Positions 40,604-52,600 of a stretch of DNA of 64,000 bases are shown here, one piece after another. The DNA is from Euborellia annulipes. Taxonomy: Eukaryota; Arthropoda; Insecta; Dermaptera; Anisolabididae. The stretch lies in contig JAKCPI010000307.1 in the NCBI GenBank assembly GCA_023213315.1, positions 17,612-81,611 of the forward strand, in the 5' to 3' direction. Under the pieces are notes generated by a model, which was given only the letters and a program-made list of their open reading frames with translations, did no database searches and was not told the DNA's origin. Position 1 is the stretch's first letter; the number at the start of each line of letters is the position of its first letter. Both the position numbers and the translations under genes were made by a program.

Positions 40604-43600
40604 TTATTCATATCTCACCTGGTCAGTACTTTCAACAATGAGCATAATTGAGCCTGCAGCTGCAGCGGCGGCTGCAGCGGCAGCTGCGGCTCCAGCGGAG
40701 GTTGAATTTTCTGAATTCCCTGTTCGACTAATGCATTCCATTTGGTGTCTATTCCAATCTCTTCTTTGGCAAAACGTTGAACAGTATGGGGTTCGGCGAC
40801 ATATTGAACATTCAGCAAACGCATCTCTATTGCAATTCGCACACTGAAATAAATTTATTATTATTATTAATAAATGTAACAATCCATTGTTTCAAAGGGC
40901 GTAGGGGGGAGGGGGGAGGGGCAACCACTCGTTAGGACGAGAGGGGGGGGGATGCAATTAATATATACACAGATTATTAATTATTTTTAAAAAAAATTTA
41001 ACAATGGGAAAAATATATGGAATTAAATTGGTAGAATTAAAGAGGTTCGTTTGATTATTCATTTTTTTTTTTTAAATTTGTTTAAAGTCTTTTTCGGCAT
41101 CTGAGGCCATTTGAACGATGTTATGCATAAAGGAACCAAACGCCATTATGGCCAATTGTGATAAGACCGCCATCTTGAAGGGAAAAAGAAGATCTACCTC
41201 TTTATTTAAATCACAACATTATTACTCTGTGCACTTTTTAATGTGAAACTTTTATTACATCGACTCAAATTTTTTCGCCCATCTATAAGCATGTCGCGTT
41301 ATAAGCAGTGACGTCACACCAAGTTTTTGTATAGAACAAGAAAAATTCATTGCCATTGGTTTTGTTGACAAGTGTGCGCCCTTTAACTCCGATTTAGGCT
41401 AATGGCGCTTGGTTCCTTCGTGCCAGGGGCGGATACAAGGGGGGTACCCCCTCCGAGATTTAAAAAAAGACTTTTTTTTTCGAAAAAAAATTTATTTTTA
41501 ATGTAAAATTTTAAAAATTAATACTTAAAAATTTGATTTGTATTTATATTCTGGCAAACAAGTATAGAATGTGCCTTTAAATTACCGAAATTAAGAAAAA
41601 ATTGTGTGCTGTGCGACCAGTCACACCAGATTACCCCCCCCCCCCCCCGGAAAAACACCTCTGGATCCTCCCTTGCTTCGTGCATAACATCGTCTATATA
41701 GATCCTGTCCCTATTTATTTCAATTGATTTGTATCCAGGGACGAGATGTGAACCCTTGCCCTTTGGCAGAAGCTAATGCCTTACCTCTGAACCATAGCTC
41801 AAGGGCGATTATTAATTTTAATAATTTTAAATAATTTTATTTCTTCCTTTGGAATAACAACTTAAATTCTCTTGAACTGTTGACATTTAACCGCAAATGG
41901 AAGAGGTGGACATGACACTCACAACCAAAAGGATTCTCTCAAGCGATGCATTTTATTTTCTTTATAATGAATAATTATTAATTGATCTTTTCATTCGACT
42001 TGAAACTTACAAGATGTACCGAAGACCGGAAGAAATTAAACAAAGAATTTTTGACGGAGTGTGATCAATACTAAAGAAAGTTTGGTTCCTATTTGTGCCG
42101 CAATGTGCAAGATCTTTAAATAATAATAAAAAATACCTTTTTGCTTTCCCCGGCATCTGATGTCGGCTCTAAACAAACAGTTTCAAGTGAATCCACGACG
42201 TGTACTGGCAAGGCTTCTCCCCTGAAAAATAAAATGAATTATTTATTTTGATTATGGATGGAAGGATTTCTATGAGGCACTGCCATCCAGCCCACGCCTT
42301 CTGGGTTAACCACACCGTCGGAGTCATCCCCATTTTTTAAGGGTGAGATTTTCTCCCACAAAAAGTGGTTCTAGGGTCCTCCATCCTGTCTGAGCGATCA
42401 TTTAGATAACGAATTGAATGAACATAATCGCCAAATTTAATAAAATTTCAACAACAAAAGGGGCGATTGTTTCCTTTATTGGAGAGAGTTATCTGTTATA
42501 TTATAAAATTTCTATCTTTTAATATGCAACAAAAGATGAGAATTTATTTTTAATGTCAGAATTACGTATCATAACAGCCTTAAATTAATTATATTCTTCT
42601 TTTTCCATTCATTTCGCTGTATTACAAAACACCCTTTCAGAGGGCAAATCCTTCACAGACAAACAATTAAATCGAAATTGAAAATTCGTTGTTAATTATT
42701 TTATATATTATGACTTGATAAAGAGAAAAATAAATTAATAATTTATTTATAATTATATTCTCAGGTCAAAAGCTGATAAAAAAAATGAACCTATGAACCC
42801 TTGCTAAATAAATAATTTCAAAATCACTATCAGTAAATGGCTGAGGCCAGGATTTTCTCTCAGTTGGAGGGGGGGGGGGGGGGCAAGAGACTAGACCCCC
42901 CCCCCCCGCCCAAACTCTTTAAGTAGTGGAATTTTTTTCTATTAGTTAAAATTCACTTCTCCCCAATTATTCAGTCTGAATCAGGCCAAAAGGTAAAATA
43001 AAAGCAAAATTTAATGGATTTGATTGTAAATAAGGTTTTGAAAAAAAAAAAAGTCTTTAGGAGGAGCATCTCTAGCCCCCAAAGAGCCCTCAAAGAATAA
43101 CATCCATTGGGTCGTCCACATATTACGTAATGCGTTAAGGGGGGGGGGGGGTTCTCTAAGTGTGACAAAACAAATCAAAGTTTTTTTTTTTAACGGAGAC
43201 TATTTAGGCCCCGTCTCTATTTATTTCAATTTATTGGTAGCCAATTAAATTGAAATAAATTGTCGCATGAGACGGGATGCGAACCTGCGGCCCTTGGTAC
43301 AAAAGGCCCCCACGCTAACCCCTCCAAGGCCCGAGGGCGCAATTCAAAGTTGAATTTATAAAATTTTTTTTCGGATTATTAATCGACGTCAATAAGTAAG
43401 TAGTATTTGATATTTTTATGTTATGTGCCGAGGCTTGCAGCGCTAATTTATTATAATTTGACAGTTCAGATATAAAAAAAATCCTAGTCCTTGAAGATGA
43501 GTGCGAGTAGCGCTCTAAACGTCGACGACAGAATATAAAGTTTTTTATTTTACCTGGCTGCTGTGTCATTATCATATATAACTGTTATCATCAAAGTCTT

Positions 43601-46600
43601 TTATGGCCTAAGTTGCCGAAAAGACTGTGTGTGAGTTTGAGTGTGAATGGGAAAAAAAGTGGGAGTATTAAAAAAAGAGGGGGGGGGGTTGTTTGTATGT
43701 GACTAATTGTTACGTGGGAGGGGGGGAGGGTAGAAAATGTCAAAAAAGGAGTTACGTAATATGTGGACGACCCCCTTGTGAATTTTATTCATAAGATTTC
43801 CGTTCAACTGAATAACTTGCATTTGATTGCTTATTTATTGTTGTTATTAGCCAAATATATCGCGATCATTATACTAGGAATTATTCAACTTTAATTCTTG
43901 CTAAAAAATAAATAAAAATGTTTATAATTTTTTTTTTTTTTTTTAAGTGAATGCAATCGGGAATTTCCCCGCCATAGTGGGAAGTACTCGAATGACTAAG
44001 GTCATTCATTTATATTAACTAGACAAAGTTCATCTCTTGGATGCGGTCAGTCTCTGTTTAGTTGTCTCCAAGCTAACATCTCACGTCAGTGGCAATGCAA
44101 ATGTCGACCTTTTTCAAAACATTTCTCTTTCTCTTTATTATTTGTAAGTAAATCAATTTTTATTTAAATATGCTGGGACAGATCGTTAAGGTTTTTTGGA
44201 GAAAAATATACTAGCGGTTGCTTTCCACATTAAAATAATTTATTTTGCAGATATTGCGAATTGCCTACGCAATCCATCTTCAGTGCATCAAATTATACAT
44301 ATGTAGAGCGTGTGTTAAATGATAAAATTTTAATATGAGAAGCCATTCTACAAATAGAGAGGGCGATTTTGATGTGCAAGCCACTAAGGGAAAAACTGAC
44401 CCGCTTGGCACACGCAAGTACTATTACTGTCTAAAACAGGGGTCGGCAACCTTTTTCGGACGGCGGGCCTTTTTCAAAATAAAATTTTTTATGCCTCCAA
44501 ATTCGAAAGTTGTTGATTAAAGAAGGTGAAATCGATAATAATAGGTTTATGAAATTATATTTAGGCCTATATAATTAAAATTTTTAATTAATTTAATTAA
44601 TCCTGGGTTGGTTATTATTGATTTTTGAATTATAATCTATTAAGATTTATGTTTAGGTTTACTAAAAATAAAATTATATTTTGCCTTTGATAAAAAGCAC
44701 TCTTCATAAATTTATTAGTAATCACCGGCCACATTTCGGCACGCTCACGCTCTAAGTTTGTTGATTTTTCCTAAAATTATATTGGTGCTTTGGTGGGCCG
44801 CGCAAAAAGTTGCATAGGGCCGCATGTTGCCGACCCCTGGTCTATAACACAGTGTATAACAGTAATAGTACTTGCGTGCGCCAAGCGGATCAATGTGAAA
44901 AAAACTGTTTTTTTTTTTGTTGTAAAAAGGATTTTTACCAATTGCATCCGGTACTTACATGTAGAGTTTTTCCTCAGTTGCTTGCACATCAAAATCGTCC
45001 TCTCTAATTGTAGAATGGCTTCATATTAAAATTTTATCATTTAAACATATGTATAATTCGATGCACTGCAGAGGGGGCGTTCTTTGGGGGGCCCGGGAGG
45101 GGGGGGTTTTTTTTTTTTAGATGGATTGCGTAGGCGATCCGAAATATTTGCAAAATAAATTATTTTAATGTGAAAAGCAACCGCTGGTGTATTTTTCTCC
45201 AAAAAACCTTTTATTTAAATAATTTCCAGCTGCCCATTTATATAATGCTCTAATAAATATATTTGATTCATATCGGTAAATTTTTCTTTGTTTTTTTTTT
45301 TTTTTTTTAGATACTTCAGAAACTTCAGCTAGTAGTCATTGGGATGATGAAAAATGTCCCAGACTAGTGACACGATCTCAATGGGGAGCAAAAAGGGCTG
45401 GCAAAATTGAATATATGTCAACGATACCAGTTAAAAATGTTATTTTGCAACACACCGCTACTCCAGCTTGCACTACAATGAATGAATGCGTACAAAGAGT
45501 TGCTTCAATTCAATCTTATCACATGCAAGACTTGAAATGGGGGGATATAGGATTATCGTAAGTAAAGCAAATTCACAAGTGGCTTCAAATTTTCCATTAA
45601 TCTCTCATTATTTTTTAATGTAGATTCCTTATTGGAGGTGATGGAGCTGTTTATGAAGGGAGAGGATGGCATTTAGTTGGAGCTCATACTCGAGGATATA
45701 ACAGAAATAGTATTGGCGTTGCTTTAATAGGCAACTTCGAAAGTGAGTAATCTATTGTATATTTCTACTACCAGGGGAGGGGGAGTGGTTTATTTTAATT
45801 TAGTAATTAATAATACAAAAAGCTGTTATCAACTTCGGTTGCAGCCGCCCTTTGCATTTTGACAAATAAACTAACTCAGTGAATGCATCATGTCTGCACA
45901 AATTGCGTCCGAAACGTTTATCCTAGTTGATAACAGATTAATTTACTAATTTATTAATGCCAAAATGTCTTTTATTGCCTATTATACGGTATTTATTAGA
46001 GTGCATCCACCAAATTTTTTTTATACACGATTACAATAAATAATAATCTAAATGTTAAGAGAAAAATATTTTTATTATTAACATAAATGATTTCAGATTC
46101 CCTCCCGCCGAAAGCTCAACTTAGTGCATTGCGGAAATTTTTAACATGTGGCGTTGAATTGGAACGATTATCCGAGGATTTCAAATTAATAGCTCAAAGG
46201 CAAGTGACACCTACGGTCAGTCCGGGATTATCGCTTTTTCTAGAAATTCAAACTTGGCCTGAATGGACGGAGGTTTAATTAATTACTATTTAAATTCAAA
46301 TGCCATAATCTTTAATTGCTTTTTTTTTTATGTTTTGTAATTATTTAAAATAAAATCAATTTCTCAATTATTTATTTACTTAATTTATTTAATTTCAAAA
46401 TAGAAACATGTTATCTCTTTTTAAAGTCGAAAATGTTCAAAGAAAACGTCATTTAACAAACAAGAAATTGTATCAAATGGCAACTGAAAGACTTCGGGAG
46501 AGAACACGGTTAATTTAAATTAATAAATAATTTGAATATTCAACTGGAACTCAAACAACTTAATGCATAGGCGTACCCAGCGGGGGGCAGGGAGTAGCTG

Positions 46601-49600
46601 CCCCCCCCCCCCTAGAAGCAAGAAAAAAAAATTAAATGTTTATAAAGTGATGAAACAAAACAAAATTAGGTAGGGCGATGGCGACGAGGAATGATTTAGG
46701 ACTCGAGTGCTTTTAAGCCTTTAATTCGAAGGCTTTTCCCCTTTATATAAAAAAAAGCTATGTCACAATCTGGACGGCCATGATCTGCCCCCCCCCCTAG
46801 ATTTGATCCTGGGTCCCAGGACTTAATGTTTTGATTGCAAGAAATGAGGGAAGTTTATATATCACTTGGGAGTTGAATAGAATTAGAAAAGACGCAAGGT
46901 CAAAAGATCAGGTCATTTGACAAAGAAACAAATGCAAAAACAAACATCAAGAGCAACTTCTCTCAAAAAATTTCTGCTTCTAAGCTATAAAAGTGAACTA
47001 AAGTTCATTTGTTGCATTTGTCAGTATCGTATCCAAAGTCAACTAGTGATTAGAGCCTGCGTTGTCTCACTCCGTATCAAAATTTACAATTATGATATGA
47101 AACAAGGCCACTTGTCGGTATTTCGCAATCGCTTCAAAGAAATGATATAAATACGCATGAGGCATTATATGGTACACGAATAATATCGCTGCGTATCAGA
47201 CACTGGTGAGAGGGGCTGAAGCATCGCAAAATGCAAAAAGGGGATGGATTTAATGTATTTAAGCACTTCACTTGCCTCCTCGCAAAAAGGGGATATCCGC
47301 CTCAAAGGGTTCAAACATTCACAGAAGAGATCGTGGGTTGGAATCTGGCCATTCTATTAAATTAGAATTATGATTATTTATTTAATTATGATTATCTAGT
47401 GAAAATAGCATTTTGCAGTCGTTAATGTAGAATTCTTTATTTTGCACCTCTATGATTTAGCAAATATTATTGTATTTTGTAATAAGCAGGCTCAAATTCA
47501 TCAAATATAATAACAGTTGAAAGCATTACCTTGAACATGCGACTTGAGCCTCTACGCGTGCAGCCATTAACTCTTGTTGATGAGATTCCTTGAGCTGTTC
47601 AATTTCTTTTCTATGATTTTCCTCAACCGTTTTACGATACTGATAGAGAAGTTTGAGATTTCGATCTGAAAGCTAAATAAAGAAAAAAGACAATCAATGG
47701 CCAACCCCGAAATTAGGTGTTAATAGAATTTAACAAAAAAAAAATTACCATTTCAATTTTTTTAAATATTTCATCGGCAGGTGATGCAGTGGAATTTGTT
47801 GTAAGATTAAATTCTGCTAAATCATTCACTGATTGCGTTGGAGAATTGGTAGGTTGAACGACTGGTGGTGAGGCCGGCACGACAATCGAAGAATGGTACG
47901 AGGAGCCTCCACTATTTGCCCAAGTTTCTTCGCATTTATTTATTCCTTCTAAAAAGATCAAACAAAAATATTCATTTTAGATATTAATATGTGAAAAGGT
48001 GTTGCAAATAATGGGAGAGTATATTTTTTAAAGAACTTTTACATTAAATAAATAAATCAAATAAGTGATTGTTTTTTTTCTCTCCCAACTAGATATATAT
48101 TTATTTTATTTTAATCAATAAAAAATATAAATTTATTTTCTAAAAAAAAGAGATAAAATAAAATACCTCCTCCGCTATCCTCCCCGTTACTTCCGTCTTT
48201 AGATGATACCAATTTATATTTTTTAGTATTCATCATTTCGTCAAGTGTTTCTTTACGTCGTCTTCTTTTATAAGGAGTAAAAAGACGTACGGGGCCAGTC
48301 TAAAAAACAATATAAATTTAAGATGAACGAATTACTCGATTGAAATGGGCAATTTTTTTTTAATTATAAATCTATAAAATTCTGAAAAGAATTGCAATTT
48401 GAAAAATTATTAAATGAATTAAATTTACTAAAATAAATTAATAAATAATAAATAATAAATATCAAGTGTCAATTTAGTCGGCGACAAAAATGGACAAGAG
48501 TTTTCTGAAGGCTAATATTTTCAGAATAGGTTGCATTTTAGTGATGGAAAGAAACTCTAGAGTCAGCACTTCCAGTACCGCGACCTTTGGCGGGAATAAG
48601 CCGGTAAAGATGCGGGAAGATGGTTTTTCGCTAATATCTCGAAAACTACGCGGTTTTCCGGAAAAATTCATCTATACAAACATAAGTGAGTGTGAGTGTG
48701 AATGAGAAAAAAGTGTGAGTGTTCTTTTTTTTTTAAGCCGACATTTTAACCATGTTTGAGACCATCCTGATAAATAAAAACAAAGTATAATCATCTATTT
48801 AAATTATTAGTAAAAAATTGAAAATAATCGAGTAGATCATTAGTTATTAAATTAAATTTACGGGCAGACTACCTTTATCCTAGTTCGCCGGCCCAATAAA
48901 CACAAAATCTCGCATCCGCCTTTTATAATAATGAAATTAAAATTTCATTGACTCGAAAAGATGGAAATTTTTCAATTGACGCTCTATTTGACAGTCTATT
49001 TGAGCGTTAATTGAAAAAATCCCATCTTTTTAAAACAAAGTTCTTTTTTCTAGTTAAATTGACTTACCGCTGAATCATCGTCACAGCATGCAGAACATGT
49101 GCAGCTAGTTGCGTGAGGGCTTAAAATTCCTTCATCAATTAAAGTTTGCAAACTTCTGCCTCCAAAACTGAAATGATAAATTCATTTTAAAAATAATCTC
49201 TAATTTTAATAAATATACATAAGAAATTATTTATAATATTTACCGAATGCTTCGTTTCCAATCTTTGCTCGATGCCCTTCCGCAAAGAGCCTCGAATTCA
49301 CTTGGAGTATACCATGTGTCGGAAAATTTGATACATCGACCTCGCCCTCCTGAGCCAAATCTGCATTTATGCAGCTCAGCGTTCGTACTCTAAAGATGGA
49401 CAAAACAACATACCAGCTGAAATTATTCATTAAAATTTTTATGTAATTCTTTTGCTGACATGTTCCTAGGTTCACGTTTGTTATGTTTTTTTAACAATGG
49501 CTTATAACAATGGATATTTGTTATTAAATTTAATTTAAATTTTTTTTTGGCTTCTAAATAATTTAGAAAAATGAGGGAAGAGTCTAAATGGCCTCAGATG

Positions 49601-52600
49601 CCTTTAAAAAATGGGATTTGCCAGAAAGAAGAGGAACCAGCAAAATAAAATGAAACTCGTGACGGATGGAACCCAAAGATCAAAAAGTTTAATGTTCGCC
49701 GTAATATATTAATAATTTGATTATATATATATAGCTTCCTGCTGGAAAGGGTATAAAAAATTGATTCGATTTTATTAAGAATTAATCTGATCCTAAGATC
49801 TTTGAATGCCTTTCGAGCAATCAATTGAAGCTTCCAAGGTTTGGTAAATATTCTATTCAATAATATTATATTATTATAAAAAAATATATAAAGAGAAAGA
49901 GACTTCAAGATTTTCTAGTAATAGTATAATCTCTGGGTCCGCCGAAACAAGATTTTCAGCCGAAACCGAATATTCGGCCTCAACCTTAGTTTCGGCCGAA
50001 ACCGTAACAAACCGAAACTTATATTTCCTATAAAAAATTTTTTCAGTCTCATCCCATTTTTTCAGACTCTGGTTTCGGCCGGCCGAAAGTTTCGGCTACT
50101 TTTTGGCCGAAACCGAAACTACAGCCGAAACCATGATTTTTGGCCGAAACCTAACCGAAACCAATATTCGGTCGGTTCCTAATAATTTTTTTGAGCAGAA
50201 ATGAGAAATTTTCTTACTTTAATTAATTTTTAAATAAATTTACACAAATATTTCTTTAAATATTTTATATTTTCAAAAATAAAATTTATTTTGAGATCTT
50301 TTTGTTTTTTATAAATTTTCTGATTATGGGCCAAAAGACTATATCGGCACAATCAAGGTCTATATCCACTAGGAGTGCCCTGCCCCTGCCGTGCCGGTAA
50401 TAGCCGAGCAATGTACAGACGGCCACGGTACGGCCGAAGGCAATTTCCACTAGGCGTGCCGTGCCGCTGCGTGAGATGCCGTAGTCCGATTTCGCTCGAA
50501 GGACTGTCGTCAACGGCAGATGGCAAATGGCACGGCAGCGGAACTGCAAGTTTAGTGGAAATTGAAACGGCAGCACGGCAGCGGCACGGCCTAGTGAAAA
50601 TTGACCGTAGGCCGGCAAGCTCAAGCCTCGCATGAACAATGAGCCACTGAGTCTGACTCAGTGAGGGTCGAACAGGAAAACCAGTCTGTGTTGTATAGAT
50701 ATATTGTCTTGGATTGTGTTTATATTAATATTGTTCGATTCAATTCCCAAAATACGCCCTAGAAATAACTATAAATCAATAGTTCCGAAAGTAATGTCTT
50801 CTATTTCTAGATACGTAGGGCTTATAGCTGGTAGTTCAATCAGGATAGGTGAAAAGGTGAAGAAAATCTGCAGCTAATTGTATTTCATTATTTTATTCCC
50901 ACCACGTTGACGTTTCGATCCCGGTCAGGATCATCTTCAGAACAGGTGGGTGTTATGTATGTGTATATATGTAAATTTCAATCATTGAAATTTACATATA
51001 TACACATACATAACACCCACCTGTTCTGAAGATGATCCTGACCGGGATCGAAACGTCAACGTGGTGGGAATAAAATAATGAAATACAATTAGCTGCAGAT
51101 TTTCTTCACCTTTTCATCTATCCTTCTATTTCTTTTCATGTAAATTAATGGAAATACATATTAATAAATAACAACAGCACAGCTAAACAGAGCAATATGT
51201 CAGCTACAGACTGTCAATTTTTTCATATAGTTCCCTTCTTCTGTCCTCGCCTTATTATTCCCGCGGTGCGGGGTCGGCGGACCTTATTCTATCCCTCCAC
51301 TCCCCCCTATCCAATGCTGTTGTCTCTGACAGGCCAAGCTCGGTCATGTGTCTCTTGACCCGATGAAGCTAAGTCATCCTAGGTGCTCCTCTTCGTTGTT
51401 GTCCGAGAAGCCCCATATCGTACGCCGTCCTCGCCACGCCACTACTCTCTTGGCGTACGACATGTTCAAACCAGCGGAGACGCCATTCGCGCATCTTGTC
51501 AGTGATTGGCGCAATGCCAAACCTGCTCCTAATGGTATAATTGGGGATGTGGTCAAGTCTGATGACACCAAGTGACCACTTGGCCATCCGCATTTCCATA
51601 TAGTTCCCACCATTCTTTATTCACTTTTACCAACGATGAACCAGAGGATGCATGCCGCTCTTGTAGAAAACCGGAACCAGCTGAGGCTAACTCTTTCTTA
51701 CAGATTCCGAGTTTTGGAAATGTCCGCCACGTAGCCCATCTTTCTCTTTATGCCTCTGAAAGATGGACTACGTAGCCTCAGCTGGTTCCGATTTTTACAA
51801 GGGCGGCATGCAAAAGTGCATAACGAATGGTGGGAACTATGCGGAAAAATTACAGTCTCAAGATGACATATTGCTCTGTGCTCGTGATTCGTGGCTCCGA
51901 GAGAACAATTTAGCTTCTCGTGGCTGGGGTCTCGGGTTCGCTTCCCGCGAGACAAATTTATTTCATTTGAATTGGCTACCGATCATTTGAAATAAATAGG
52001 GATGGGCCTTACATATATATATGTTCTGGAAGGTTTCCGCGACCGGATGGATGTATGCGAAGATAAGTTTTTTACCCGAGAAAACTTATCTTCGCATATA
52101 TATATATTTAAGGTCCATCCCAGGATCAATACTTTAATTAAAACAGAATTAGTAAAGGGCCAAAGTCCCACACAAGATGCATTTTATACATCTGATAATT
52201 TCAATGTTTTTATAAAAGTTTTTGGAAAATTTCCAAAGATGGGATCCCGGAAATTTCGGTCACTGTACATTTCTCATTTCTGCTTCGACCTTTATGAGAA
52301 TAGTCCAAAATGATACCTTGCAACGAACAGGCAAAACAGCCATATTTGCAGATTCTGCCCATGATGAATTAAGAGAATTGGTAGGAGTGGTAATAGTTGA
52401 TTGTTCTTCGATTGGAGTACTTTCACTCTGAATGACAATGTGAGTTGCTTTGATTTCACCATTTTGTGAGCGAACCCACGACCTTAGTTGTTCTGAACCA
52501 TCTTTATCAGCTCTTGGATCACAAATAAAACTATTTTCTACACAGAGGACGTGTGGTTTGAAATTTGGAGTCCCTTGAATCTAGAGAGAGAATAGAGAAA

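Larger units (their letters stand above)
44190..45210. repeat. Foldback element in PGRP intron 1, with a hAT MITE at its apex
   Basis: Arms AGGTTTTTTGGAGAAAAATA (44191) and its complement (ends 45210) continue inward through a hammerhead-like motif in each arm (44245-44290 and 45118-45160) and through CACGCAAGTACTATTACTGT / ACAGTAATAGTACTTGCGTG. At the turn sits a hAT MITE (44437-44839). A G-rich insertion (45070-45110) breaks the right-arm hammerhead. Confidence 0.85.
50842..51125. repeat. Near-perfect palindrome bearing two inverted hammerheads
   Basis: About 142 nt on each side of a centre near 50984, almost without a spacer. Arms start GGATAGGTGAAAAGGTGAAG and end with its complement (one mismatch seen). 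Each arm carries the same hammerhead, pointing outward. In DEAF1 intron 2. Confidence 0.92.

Noticed and set aside
45885..45930. Hammerhead-like TCCGAAACGTTT in PGRP intron 3
   Set aside because: No CUGANGA box in front (GTGAATGCA instead) and only a weak stem II; could be a remnant, but unsupported.
50286..50639. 117-aa minus-strand and 86-aa plus-strand open frames
   Set aside because: They lie in the GC-rich MITE, overlap each other on opposite strands, and have repeat-derived composition.
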